Counted from the first letter of the stretch, positions 1-7,492 are shown. The stretch: 35,312 nucleotides of DNA from Anaerolineae bacterium (GCA_017303775.1 JAFLCH010000011.1:1-35312), one strand, 5' to 3'. The notes: generated by a model not told the origin, from the sequence alone. A program made the numbers and translations.

Positions 1-459
1 CTGCTTTGTGTCGTATTAGGCGGCCTGATTATGGCGTCTTTATACTACAATCCACGGTTGTGGCTGCAAGACTACCCCAAGCCTGTACAGGCCAAAGTGC
101 CGCCGCTCAACGGGGAAGAAAAACGTCAGCAGCGCCTGTTGATGCTTCCGTTTCTGCTGGTCATGTTCGGTATCCCGCTGTACTCGGCTTACGTGTTGCG
201 TAAAGAAACAGGTGCCGATTTCCTGAGCGTATATCTGCACGTTTTTACGCTGGCACAGCTATTCAACTTGTTTGATGCGGTTGTGCTGGATCTGCTGATC
301 TTGACCTTCATGAAACCCAAATTCGCTGTGATCCCCGGCGCGGAAGGTATGGAGTATCTCTACCATGATTGGGGGATGCACCTGCGAAACTTCTTAAAGG
401 GGGTGGTCATTTGTACAGTGATCAGCCTGCCAATTGCGGGGCTAGTCATGCTCTTCTGA
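1..459 (+). CDS. Multi-pass membrane protein, 5' end outside window
   Basis: The reading frame is open from base 1 (residues LLCVVLGGLI precede the first ATG at 31), so the gene very probably begins upstream of the window. The visible 152 residues hold about four hydrophobic segments: one at the very start, one around LLMLPFLLVMFGIPLYSAYV, one around the VYLHVFTLAQLFNLFDAVVLD stretch and one at the C-terminus. A charged loop with KPKFAVIPGAEGMEYLYHDW lies between the last two. I do not recognise the family; no catalytic motif is visible. It ends with a stem-loop terminator at 479-502, so it closes a plus-strand transcript and faces the minus-strand phosphoribosyltransferase gene tail to tail. 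Confidence 0.7.
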   Translation: MLCVVLGGLIMASLYYNPRLWLQDYPKPVQAKVPPLNGEEKRQQRLLMLPFLLVMFGIPLYSAYVLRKETGADFLSVYLHVFTLAQLFNLFDAVVLDLLILTFMKPKFAVIPGAEGMEYLYHDWGMHLRNFLKGVVICTVISLPIAGLVMLF

Positions 460-478
460 ATGATTACGAGATCACGTG

Positions 479-511
479 TAGGGCGTTCTCATGAACGCCC
501 TATTCATTTCC
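479..511 (+). terminator. Stem-loop terminator after the partial membrane protein gene
   Basis: A 10-bp perfect stem (479-488 with 493-502, arm TAGGGCGTTC) closes a four-base loop and is followed on the plus strand by TTCATTTCC. The uridine tract is weak, but the position 20 bases after the stop codon and between convergent genes supports a terminator. It lacks a T-run on the minus side. Confidence 0.65.
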
Positions 512-518
512 ATTGGCG

Positions 519-1079
519 CTATTTGCCGTCGATCCAAACAGGGAGATGACCCAGTGCGATGATGTTCGACCAAGCGGCGCGATCTCCCTCGGTGAAGATC
601 GCCGCCTCGGCGATCACTTCCGCACCGGCCTTGCCGAGGATCAGGCGCATACCCTGTAGCGTGCTGCCTGTCGAAATGACATCATCAATGACAGCGACTC
701 TTTTGCCCGCCACCAATCCACGATCTTTTTCGTCGAGGAAGAGTGTTTGCGGCGCTCCGGTCGTGATGCTGAGTGTTTCGGATTGCAGCGCGTCGCCCAT
801 ATAAGGCTTATAAGATTTTCGCAGTACGACGTAGGGCATATTGCCGAGATTGGCTGAGACTGCATGAGCCAGTGGAATGCTCTTGGCTTCCGCGGTGACG
901 AGCACATCCGGCTGGCGGGCGGCAATTAAGGGCGCAAGGTCACGGCTGACAGCTTCAACCAGTTCGGTATCACCCAGAATATTCAGGATCGCAATTTTGA
1001 CTCCGGGCTTGATCTCGAATTTACGCAGATGCCGCTTGATACCCGCGACTTCAACCTGATAGGTTTCATAGGCTGTCAT
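519..1079 (-). CDS. Adenine/xanthine-type phosphoribosyltransferase family protein
   Basis: This 186-residue protein has the type I phosphoribosyltransferase PRPP-binding loop at residues 127-140 (KRVAVIDDVISTGST: hydrophobic strand, two acids, then STGST). That motif binds the ribose 5-phosphate of PRPP. Length and layout resemble adenine or xanthine phosphoribosyltransferases, which make a nucleotide from a free base and PRPP in purine salvage. The base specificity cannot be read from the sequence, so I give no symbol. The ATG at 1079 is preceded by a distant AAGGGG. The gene lies 32 bases downstream of the VWA-FHA gene on the same strand and is probably cotranscribed with it. A non-catalytic regulatory role, as in PurR or PyrR, is a possible alternative. 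Confidence 0.85.
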   Translation of the reverse strand: MTAYETYQVEVAGIKRHLRKFEIKPGVKIAILNILGDTELVEAVSRDLAPLIAARQPDVLVTAEAKSIPLAHAVSANLGNMPYVVLRKSYKPYMGDALQSETLSITTGAPQTLFLDEKDRGLVAGKRVAVIDDVISTGSTLQGMRLILGKAGAEVIAEAAIFTEGDRAAWSNIIALGHLPVWIDGK

Positions 1080-1111
1080 GAACTTTGCATACCCCTTTTG
1101 ATAAAGATGAT

Positions 1112-2716
1112 CTAACCGTGGTCGTGAAAAATAATCTGTTCGTGTCCGATGCGCACCACATCACCGACACTGAGCATATGCGGTTCGCTGATACGAACAT
1201 TATTCACGTAAGTTCCGTTGGTACTGCTGAGGTCTTCCAGAATGAAGCGATCCCCTTCGCGTTTGATCTGGCAGTGGAATCGCGAGACATTTTTGGCGTC
1301 CAGAATGATCTCGTTTTGGGGCGCACGGCCCATGCGTACCAACTCGCTTTGCAGCGGGATCGTTTGCTCACGCCATGTGATGGCAGTGGGGACGACACCC
1401 GGCTTGCGCTCGACATCCGGTGTTTTGAGCGCGCGTTCGATTTCTCGTGAACGCAGAGAGAGCGTGTGTTCGTGCTTATCGACCATGGTGTAAATGGCCT
1501 GCGTTGCCATCATTTTCCGGCTGCGGCTGTCGTAGTAATCGTCTCCGCGCTGCATTTCGGTGGCTTGTTGGACGAGCACATCCCGCTCTTCCTTCAGGTC
1601 AGGGTAGTGCAGTTGCGAGTTTTCGATAGCTTCGGCGGCTAGCTTGAGGATTTCTGAGGCCTGCTCGTAATCACCCCGGTCGGCTGCGGTCACGGCGCTG
1701 CGGCGCGCACGGGCTGCTTGCAGCATCAGCACGGAACGCTGTACATTGCCATTGGCTGATTGGGCATCTGCGTCCGCTGTGATGTTGACCACAATGGGCA
1801 GTTCGAGTGTTTGATGCCGTGTTGCTTCTGCCGTGATTTCATCATACTCAAAACGTAACCGCGCGATTTCCCGTTCACCGATTTCATGCAGGGCAGGGAT
1901 TGAAATTTCAAGCACCAATGTCTTGATCTCGTTACCGTAAATATCCCCCAGTGTGAAAGAAATGTTGCGTCCGTCACTGTGCATGTTGTAGGCGTTTAGC
2001 TGGTTGACTGTGGCGATGTAAGGGGTGGTCTCTACGGTAACAGTGAGGTTTTGCCCGACCACATTCAGCAAATCACGCAGTTCTTCTTTAAAGATGGTAG
2101 GGGTGACTTCGGGACTTTCGATGAAGTAGAAGGCTCCACCACCCGCGTCTGCCATCGCAATGAGCAGGTCTTCATTGAAATCGGTTCCCAGCCCCATAGT
2201 GGTGGTAACAATTTTTTGCTGGCGTTTTTGGCGGGCAAGGCTCACGAGTTGATCAGAGTTTGTGATGCCACGATTTGCCAGTCCATCTGTCATCAGGATG
2301 ACACGGTTCAGATAGTCATCTTGAAGATTGGATTCGACGAGGGTGCAGCCTTGCAGCCAACCCCCGCTGAGATTAGTCATGCCGCTGGCCTTCATCTGGC
2401 TCAAGCGCTGGATGATGGCATCTTTATGCAGCACCGGTTCTGGCGGAACGAGGGTTGCGACCTGTTCATTGTACAGCACGATGGAAAATAGGTCGTTTTC
2501 GGTCAGATGCTGGACAAGAAATTGAGCTGCTTGACGTGTATATTCAATCTTATCCCCTGCCATTGAACCGCTTCGATCCAATACAAGGCTGATATTCAAT
2601 GGGCGGCGGTGCTGCTCATGCGAATCGGCATCCGAAACCAAACGCGCCAACAGATAAATTTTGTGCGATCGCTCGACGGTGAGCACATCATAATCGAGCG
2701 CGAAATCCGCTTTCAT
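1112..2716 (-). CDS. VWA domain plus C-terminal FHA domain protein
   Basis: This 534-residue protein has an N-terminal von Willebrand factor A domain (about residues 38-215). A complete MIDAS metal site is visible: D47-x-S49-x-S51 in VLDRSGSM, the threonine in GMTNLSGG, and the aspartate in LMTDGLAN. A middle region of beta and helical character (about 215-400) follows, and a forkhead-associated domain occupies roughly 445-530, with GR, SRFH and TNGTY landmarks that form the phosphothreonine pocket. There is no signal peptide or membrane segment, so it is probably cytoplasmic. FHA domains read Ser/Thr kinase signals; VWA domains bind partners through metal. The protein therefore looks like a phospho-dependent scaffold, but no kinase is encoded nearby. 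It is the first gene of a pair with the phosphoribosyltransferase. Confidence 0.9.
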   Translation of the reverse strand: MKADFALDYDVLTVERSHKIYLLARLVSDADSHEQHRRPLNISLVLDRSGSMAGDKIEYTRQAAQFLVQHLTENDLFSIVLYNEQVATLVPPEPVLHKDAIIQRLSQMKASGMTNLSGGWLQGCTLVESNLQDDYLNRVILMTDGLANRGITNSDQLVSLARQKRQQKIVTTTMGLGTDFNEDLLIAMADAGGGAFYFIESPEVTPTIFKEELRDLLNVVGQNLTVTVETTPYIATVNQLNAYNMHSDGRNISFTLGDIYGNEIKTLVLEISIPALHEIGEREIARLRFEYDEITAEATRHQTLELPIVVNITADADAQSANGNVQRSVLMLQAARARRSAVTAADRGDYEQASEILKLAAEAIENSQLHYPDLKEERDVLVQQATEMQRGDDYYDSRSRKMMATQAIYTMVDKHEHTLSLRSREIERALKTPDVERKPGVVPTAITWREQTIPLQSELVRMGRAPQNEIILDAKNVSRFHCQIKREGDRFILEDLSSTNGTYVNNVRISEPHMLSVGDVVRIGHEQIIFHDHG

Positions 2717-2863
2717 TCGTGGGTATTCCCATCGTATAGCTGCATATCCGTCTTGTATTGTAATCTATTCTTTTGCTCTGTCTACCTTAATGAGTCTATG
2801 ACGGTACTCAAATAAGTACAAAAACATGACACTTTTGTGTTTGTCACAATCAAGAGGGAATAT

Positions 2864-2894
2864 GCCTGAAGATTTCAGCCGCAAATCTTCAGGC
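2864..2894 (-). terminator. Hairpin downstream of the ABC ATPase gene
   Basis: A perfect 12-bp stem (2864-2875 with 2883-2894, arm GCCTGAAGATTT) with a seven-base loop lies 9 bases beyond the stop codon of the minus-strand ABC gene. The bases that follow on the minus strand (ATATTCCC) are only weakly T-rich, so termination may need help, or the hairpin may mainly protect the 3' end of the mRNA. Confidence 0.6.
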
Positions 2895-2903
2895 AAAGGG
2901 GAA

Positions 2904-3620
2904 TTAATGTGCTGCGTAAACCGGGTCGGGAATTGTCCCATTAACGAGGGTGCCATCGACCAGTGTTAGGGTACGGTCAGTCCGCTCTGCGATTTTGGAA
3001 TCATGCGTGACGATGACAACAGTGGTGCCGGATTGCTGCCGGATGTTTCGCAGCGCTTCCATCACCATCGCGCCTGATTCGCTGTCGAGGTTGCCAGTCG
3101 GTTCATCCGCGAGCAGCAGGGGCGGGTTATTAGCAAGCGCGCGGGCGATGGCCACACGCTGCTGCTGGCCGCCTGATAACTCGGATGGGCGATGACGCAT
3201 GCGATCTTTCAGACCGAGCATATCGAGCAGTTCTTTAGCGCGTTTTTCTGGCTTAAACTGCGGCTTGCGGGCGAATTGAATAGGCAGGGCGACATTTTCG
3301 AGCGCCGTAAGCGTCGGGATGAGGTTGAAGAACTGGAAAATGAAACCGATTTTTTCGTTACGAATTTCCGTCAGGCTGTCTTCGTTCATCCGGCTGATGT
3401 CAGTCCCGTCAATCTCAATAGTGCCGTGGGTGGGCGTGTCGAGGCCGCCAATCAAACCTAAAAGCGTGCTTTTACCACTCCCTGAAGGGCCGATGATCCC
3501 CACCATCTCACCGGCATAAATTTCCATATTCACACCACGCAACGCATGAACTGTGTACTTTCCAAGTGGGAGTTCTTTTGAAAGTTCGTGTGCGCGGATA
3601 ATGATCCGTGAATTCGTCAT
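2904..3620 (-). CDS. ABC transporter ATP-binding protein, MacB/LolD type
   Basis: This 238-residue nucleotide-binding subunit is complete: Walker A GPSGSGKST (44-52), Q-loop glutamine near 96, signature LSGGQQQR (148-155), Walker B LLLADEPTGNLD (168-179) and switch histidine H206. The LADEPTGNLDS form and the GG-rich start resemble the MacB/LolD/FtsE group, which drive periplasm-facing mechanotransmission permeases rather than classic importers. I chose ATG 3620 because GGAG stands 11 bases upstream; a TTG nine codons earlier is possible. No FtsX/MacB permease gene is adjacent, so the partner must be encoded elsewhere or outside the window. The gene is transcribed alone, followed by a hairpin. 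Confidence 0.92.
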   Translation of the reverse strand: MTNSRIIIRAHELSKELPLGKYTVHALRGVNMEIYAGEMVGIIGPSGSGKSTLLGLIGGLDTPTHGTIEIDGTDISRMNEDSLTEIRNEKIGFIFQFFNLIPTLTALENVALPIQFARKPQFKPEKRAKELLDMLGLKDRMRHRPSELSGGQQQRVAIARALANNPPLLLADEPTGNLDSESGAMVMEALRNIRQQSGTTVVIVTHDSKIAERTDRTLTLVDGTLVNGTIPDPVYAAH

Positions 3621-3785
3621 ACGATCATGATCTCCAATTGCGTTCAAAAATTCTCATGTTCTTTAATACGCACAGCCTGAGGCGAATGTTGCATCCAATG
3701 CCTGTCCGAGCATCCCTCATTAAACACGAAGTCCGCCAGCTTGAGGTGAATTCTCATACGGTACTCATGCTTGCTTGTTATTTTA

Positions 3786-3803
3786 TTCACAATTGTTTGT
3801 GAA
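3786..3803. promoter_or_regulatory. Palindrome upstream of the DoxX-like gene
   Basis: TTCACAA (3786-3792) and TTGTGAA (3797-3803) form perfect 7-bp inverted arms separated by four bases. The centre lies 34 bases before the ATG at 3829, in the place of an operator or 5'-UTR element. The size fits a homodimeric helix-turn-helix regulator, but the protein is unknown. Confidence 0.4.
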
Positions 3804-3828
3804 GAAATGTGCAAAAGTGGAGGGCACG

Positions 3829-4371
3829 ATGTTCAACGAACAAGGTTTATATCGGACATTCTTACACCTTGACCGCCGGATCACCCAATGGATGGCGGAA
3901 AATGGTGTGAAGCTGTTACGAATTAGCCTCGGAATTGTCTTTTTGTGGTTTGGCGTCATCAAGTTTGTCCCCGGCCTAAGCCCCGCAGATGAACTCGCAA
4001 CCCGCACCATTTCTGTCCTAACCTTCGGGATCATACCACCCGAAATCTCGCGCCCAATGCTGGCGTTGTGGGAATCGCTCATCGGGTTTGGATTTTTGAC
4101 CGGGCGTTATATGCGGGTTACGTTGCTGCTGTTGTTTGTGCAAATGTTGGGCACAGTCACCCCCTTAGTATTATTCCCTTCCGAGACATGGGGGCAGTTC
4201 CCCATCTCGCCAACACTAGAAGGACAGTACATACTGAAGAATATCGTATTGATTACTGCGGGGATTGTGATCGGGGCAACGGTACGAGGCGGTGGCCTAA
4301 CCGATGATCCTACCATACTGGGCAAACGGAACCGGAGTTCTAGCGCCCCGATGGTTGGTGAGGTTGAATAG
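3829..4371 (+). CDS. DoxX-like integral membrane protein
   Basis: This 180-residue protein has about four hydrophobic helices (residues 28-48, 62-92 as a broken segment, 96-117 and 136-154). The pattern and the motif region RISLGIVFLWFGVIKF, followed by WESLIGFGFLTGRY, are typical of DoxX/YkgB-like quinone-associated or redox membrane proteins. Some members of that superfamily interact with thiol or superoxide stress systems; the reaction of this member is not known. I start at ATG 3829 because GGAGGG sits seven bases upstream; the longer TTG start at 3775 has no such site. It overlaps the facing CBS gene by 32 bases at the 3' ends and has a palindrome just upstream. Confidence 0.75.
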   Translation: MFNEQGLYRTFLHLDRRITQWMAENGVKLLRISLGIVFLWFGVIKFVPGLSPADELATRTISVLTFGIIPPEISRPMLALWESLIGFGFLTGRYMRVTLLLLFVQMLGTVTPLVLFPSETWGQFPISPTLEGQYILKNIVLITAGIVIGATVRGGGLTDDPTILGKRNRSSSAPMVGEVE

Positions 4372-4804
4372 GAGGATTGTGATCCTCTAGGGAACTTTCT
4401 GCCAAGCGGATGAAAGCCATGACAATGTCAGAACGGGTAACAATCCCAACGAGCGTTTCATCCTTCATGACCGGCAGGCTGCTGATCTGGTTTTCGACCA
4501 TGAGTCGCGCTGCATCTTCCGCCCTCGCGTCCGGTGGAATAACAATGGGAGCCGGCGTCATAATCATGCGCACCTGAAGATGATTGACGAGTTCTTCATC
4601 CTGCCATCGTTCGCGCATAATATAGGGCGAGTTGAGCGCCGTCCGGCAGTCTCGGTCGCTGATGATGCCGATCAGGTGGTTCTCATTGCTGAGGACGGGT
4701 AGGTGATGGCAGCCGATTCGCTCCATAATATCGAGCGCTTCTCGAAGTGTGCTATGCAGGCGTACCGTGCTTGGTTTTGCCGTCATGATGTCTGATACGT
4801 TCAT
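4340..4804 (-). CDS. CBS-pair protein (first of two)
   Basis: This 154-residue protein consists of two CBS motifs and almost nothing else. The first starts at VSDIMTAKPSTV and includes HHLPVLSNENHLIGIISDRD; the second starts at VRMIMTPAPIVI and includes ISSLPVMKDETLVGIVTRSD. CBS pairs (Bateman modules) bind adenosine nucleotides such as AMP, ATP or NAD and report energy state. Such stand-alone proteins resemble Hrp1 (Rv2626c) of the mycobacterial DosR regulon. I chose ATG 4804, which has AGGGGA six bases upstream; a GTG two codons earlier is less likely. Its 3' end overlaps the DoxX-like gene by 32 bases on the opposite strand. Upstream are two terminator hairpins that separate it from the second CBS gene. 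Confidence 0.9.
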   Translation of the reverse strand: MNVSDIMTAKPSTVRLHSTLREALDIMERIGCHHLPVLSNENHLIGIISDRDCRTALNSPYIMRERWQDEELVNHLQVRMIMTPAPIVIPPDARAEDAARLMVENQISSLPVMKDETLVGIVTRSDIVMAFIRLAESSLEDHNPPIQPHQPSGR

Positions 4805-4820
4805 GGGCACTCCCCTTGTT

Positions 4821-4863
4821 GAAAAAGAAAGCCTGCCACTGGCCCAGAAGGGTGAGCAGGCTT
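4821..4863 (-). terminator. Second of two tandem terminator hairpins
   Basis: An 8-bp stem (AAGCCTGC, 4829-4836 with 4856-4863) is followed on the minus strand by TTTCTTTTTC (4830-4821). Together with the hairpin just before it, it ends transcription of the CBS gene at 4924-5364. The ribosome-binding site of the next CBS gene begins within a few bases, so this hairpin could also act as an attenuator in the leader of that gene. Confidence 0.6.
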
Positions 4864-4906
4864 AAAAACCTCAAGCCTCAAGATTCCATTCAAACGTTGA
4901 GGCTTG
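4864..4906 (-). terminator. First of two tandem terminator hairpins
   Basis: A perfect 10-bp stem (CAAGCCTCAA, 4872-4881 paired with 4897-4906) closes a 15-base loop and is followed on the minus strand by AGGTTTTTAAG. It stands 17 bases past the stop codon of the CBS gene at 4924, which is a standard position for an intrinsic terminator. Confidence 0.75.
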
Positions 4907-4923
4907 TGTGTTGCTAATATTCT

Positions 4924-5364
4924 CTAGCCGTTGGCGATTTCACTGGAACGAGATCGCACCAACATGCGGAAAACATCAGATTCAGTCAACATGCCAATCA
5001 GCGTGCCAGTTTCATCCAGCACGGGCAATCCACTGATCTTCTGGTCCAACATGATCTGGGCGGCGTCAATGATCGATTGATCTGATCGGATTGTTGTGAC
5101 GTGATGCGTCATGACCTTGTCGACTGTTAGTTGTGCCCAGAGGTAGTTCAACTCCCAGATGCTGAGCGTTGTAGCATCCGAAGGGCTGGCTTCACGTACA
5201 TCGCCAATGGTGATGATCCCAACCAGTCGACCATGATCCACAACCGGCAGACGGCGCACACCATGTTCTTTCATCATTTGGTGCGCGTTGCTGATTGATG
5301 CCTCAGGCGTAATGGTTAGCACAGGCTTCGTCATCCAATCCCGTACGATTACGTTGTCGAGCAT
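4924..5364 (-). CDS. CBS-pair protein (second of two)
   Basis: This 146-residue protein is again a single CBS pair. The first motif runs from VRDWMTKPVLTI to RLVGIITIGDVREA; the second from VDKVMTHHVTTI to GTLIGMLTESDVFRML. A linker rich in aromatic residues (IWELNYLWAQL) joins them, as is common in this family. It probably senses adenine nucleotides in the cytoplasm. The ATG at 5364 is preceded by GAGGTGA. It differs enough from its neighbour at 4340-4804 (different linker and termini) to be an old paralogue or a distinct family member. The upstream region carries an inverted repeat, and two terminators follow the gene. Confidence 0.9.
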   Translation of the reverse strand: MLDNVIVRDWMTKPVLTITPEASISNAHQMMKEHGVRRLPVVDHGRLVGIITIGDVREASPSDATTLSIWELNYLWAQLTVDKVMTHHVTTIRSDQSIIDAAQIMLDQKISGLPVLDETGTLIGMLTESDVFRMLVRSRSSEIANG

Positions 5365-5399
5365 TTCTCACCTCTTTTACCGATGCGCTAAACCATGAC

Positions 5400-5425
5400 G
5401 GTTAATGCATGGATTTGTATTAACC
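5400..5425. promoter_or_regulatory. Inverted repeat upstream of the CBS gene
   Basis: GGTTAAT (5400-5406) and ATTAACC (5419-5425) are perfect 7-bp inverted arms with a 12-base spacer. The element lies 36-61 bases upstream of the start codon at 5364, where a promoter-proximal operator would sit. No known consensus was recognised. Confidence 0.35.
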
Positions 5426-5447
5426 ATACAACAGCAAATGAGGCAGG

Positions 5448-5463
5448 GGGTACTGCTAACTAT
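5448..5463 (+). promoter_or_regulatory. GGGTA-N6-ACTAT element, copy 1
   Basis: The 16-base pattern GGGTA, six bases, ACTAT lies about 84-99 bases upstream of the CBS gene start at 5364. The same pattern with the same spacing occurs upstream of the universal stress protein gene (8105-8120). It may be a shared regulator site; this is a hypothesis from two occurrences. Confidence 0.3.
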
Positions 5464-5559
5464 CACGCCCTTCACATGATAGATGTATATCATCAACACG
5501 AAACGAGAACCGTAATCGGTTCACGATTCGGTTTGTTTTGTCAAAAAGATTGAAGGGTA

Positions 5560-6717
5560 CTACATAGCTCTCAGTGGGATAATGATCGCTAAGCGCGTAC
5601 CGGAACCCGGTACGGAATCAATCTCAATCCGTCCGCCGTGTAAAAGTGCGCGTTGGTGAAGATTTCGCAGCCCCAAACCACCTTCTTTGCTCGTCGCATC
5701 AGGGCTAAAACCGTTGCCATTATCTTCTACCACACATTGAAAGGTATAGCCAACTTCTTCGACATCAATCCGTATAACCGTTGCCCCGGAGTGCCGGACG
5801 GCATTACTGATGGCTTCGTTTGCCATTTGACAGATAGCCTCGAAAACGGTTGGCGAGAAGGGTGGTGTTTCGTCTCCAGCATTCAATTGGACCGAAAGCG
5901 TGTCAGGCGTGTGTAGCCGGCTCAGGATTTCCTCGAAGCACTCACGAATGGTCGTGGTGTTTTTTCGCTCGCCGTGGAGATTATGAATATAGAGGCGAAT
6001 ATCTTCGATTACATGATTCAGGTTATCAATAGTCTCCGTGAGTTCACTGGTGACTTGCGTGTCGTTGTGACGAATCAAATCCAGATGCATCCCAATCGCA
6101 TATAAGGACTGGATGATCCCGTCGTGCAGTTCCATGCCGATACGTTCGCGTTCTTCCAATAACGTTAAGCGTCTTTGCTGATCATTCAATTGTGAACCCG
6201 CAATAGCGACGGCGGCGTAACCGGCCATGGTTTCGATGATCCATTCATCGCGTTCATCAAATGGCTTGCCATCAATTCGGTCACATAGGTAAAGCGTGCC
6301 TAATAGCTGCTGCCCGATCAAAATAGGCACACCCAGCAGGCTGGTCATTTGTGGATGCGCTTTACAAAATCCAATTGAACGCTCGTCATCTTGCATTCGC
6401 TCCAATCGAATAGCTTTGCGTTCCTGCATAATCGCGCCGATTAGACCGTTCCCGCGCGGAAGATGTGTCAGACGTGAATGCTCTTCTGGGGTTAATCCCG
6501 TGGTTTTGAAGTAGCGGAGACCGCCTCTGCCGTCGGGGACACCAAGTGCTGCGAAACGCGCATTCACAAGGTCTTGTGAAACCTGAGCGATCCGTTCGAG
6601 CACAACCTCGAGTTTGCCCGCTTCCGCCGCATACATAACGGCGGATGCAATTTCTCGCAATTGAGGTAATATGACAGATGTATCATAATTTTGAGGATGG
6701 GTGTCACTAGGTGTCAT
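5560..6717 (-). CDS. Soluble GAF sensor histidine kinase, DosS/NarX-like
   Basis: This 385-residue protein has one GAF domain (about residues 28-175), a HisKA_3 dimerisation and phosphoacceptor segment with ERIGMELHDGIIQSLYAIGM (His198), and a HATPase domain (about 285-383) with N-box ANEAISNAVRHSG, VEDNGNGF and GGLGLRNLHQRA. There are no membrane helices, so it senses a cytoplasmic or diffusible signal. The GAF domain contains SIGFCKAHPQM and LLGTLYLCD, which align by eye with the mycobacterial DosS segments that hold heme ligand His149 and distal Tyr171; the equivalents here are H121 and Y143. DosS has two GAF domains, this protein one. It is divergent from the response regulator at 6797, 79 bases away, and is very probably its partner. 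Confidence 0.93.
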   Translation of the reverse strand: MTPSDTHPQNYDTSVILPQLREIASAVMYAAEAGKLEVVLERIAQVSQDLVNARFAALGVPDGRGGLRYFKTTGLTPEEHSRLTHLPRGNGLIGAIMQERKAIRLERMQDDERSIGFCKAHPQMTSLLGVPILIGQQLLGTLYLCDRIDGKPFDERDEWIIETMAGYAAVAIAGSQLNDQQRRLTLLEERERIGMELHDGIIQSLYAIGMHLDLIRHNDTQVTSELTETIDNLNHVIEDIRLYIHNLHGERKNTTTIRECFEEILSRLHTPDTLSVQLNAGDETPPFSPTVFEAICQMANEAISNAVRHSGATVIRIDVEEVGYTFQCVVEDNGNGFSPDATSKEGGLGLRNLHQRALLHGGRIEIDSVPGSGTRLAIIIPLRAM

Positions 6718-6796
6718 ATTTTGGATTTCCGTATACTTAAAATATTGCGCCTATTGTAACGTCAAATTCTCATACTGTCTGGTAAGGAATAAACCG

Positions 6797-7480
6797 ATGT
6801 CAAACCAGGTTCGTATTCTGATTGCTGATGACCATTCAGTAGTTCGGGCTGGTCTTCGTGCCCTTTTGGAGCGACAAGATCGTTTCCATGTGATCGCTGA
6901 AGCTGGCACAGGAGAAGAAGCGATACATAAAGCTCAGGAACTTCGGCCCGATGTAGCAGTTCTTGATGTCCGGATGCCCGGTGTTTCTGGGATTGAAGCA
7001 TGTCGACAGATTATCGCATCTGTTCCCGGTTGCAAAGTCATTATGCTCACTTCATATGCTGAAGATGAACTGTTATTTGCCGCGATACAGGCCGGCGCTT
7101 CAGGATATGTTTTGAAACGGATCGGCGATCATGAACTGATTCTGGCAGTCGATCGCGTCAGTCGTGGCGAAGGTATGCTTGACCCTTCAATGACAACCAG
7201 TGTTTTTAGCCAGATGCGTAAAGCCGGAGAAGCTCAAAATGCGGCGGCATTTTCTGAACTCACTTCACAAGAATTGGCTGTTCTCGCGCTGGTTGCCGAT
7301 GGTCTGACGAATCGCCAGATCGCCATGAAGATGTATCTGGGCGAGGGAACAGTGCGCAACTATGTGAGCAGCATTCTTTCCAAAATTGGTGTTGCCAACC
7401 GTGCCGAAGCGGCGGCTTATGCAGTCAAACATAATATCCGTGAATTGGTTCCGCCCAGCGACAGTGGTAAATCGGGTTAA
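6797..7480 (+). CDS. NarL/DosR-type response regulator
   Basis: This 228-residue protein has an N-terminal receiver domain with the acidic pair D11-D12, phosphoacceptor D57 in AVLDVRMPG, T85 and K107. The C-terminal LuxR/NarL helix-turn-helix domain (about 158-218) contains LTSQELAVLALVADGLTNRQ and the recognition segment EGTVRNYVSSILSKIG. The segments LTSYAED, AIQAGASGYVLK and DGLTNRQIAMKMYL resemble DosR closely by eye. It should be phosphorylated by the divergent GAF kinase and bind DNA near stress genes. I start at ATG 6797 because AAGGAA stands about eight bases upstream; an in-frame TTG further upstream would overlap the kinase promoter. A strong terminator follows. Confidence 0.94.
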   Translation: MSNQVRILIADDHSVVRAGLRALLERQDRFHVIAEAGTGEEAIHKAQELRPDVAVLDVRMPGVSGIEACRQIIASVPGCKVIMLTSYAEDELLFAAIQAGASGYVLKRIGDHELILAVDRVSRGEGMLDPSMTTSVFSQMRKAGEAQNAAAFSELTSQELAVLALVADGLTNRQIAMKMYLGEGTVRNYVSSILSKIGVANRAEAAAYAVKHNIRELVPPSDSGKSG

Positions 7481-7492
7481 GTTTCTAAAACA

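Noticed and set aside
2765..2956. 63-codon minus-strand frame overlapping the end of the ABC gene
   Set aside because: It overlaps the 3' end of the ATPase in another frame and includes the terminator hairpin; no supporting start signals.
5507..5522. GAACCG/CGGTTC hairpin beyond the kinase gene as a terminator
   Set aside because: The stem is only six base pairs, is nearly 40 bases beyond the stop codon and has no T-run on the minus strand.
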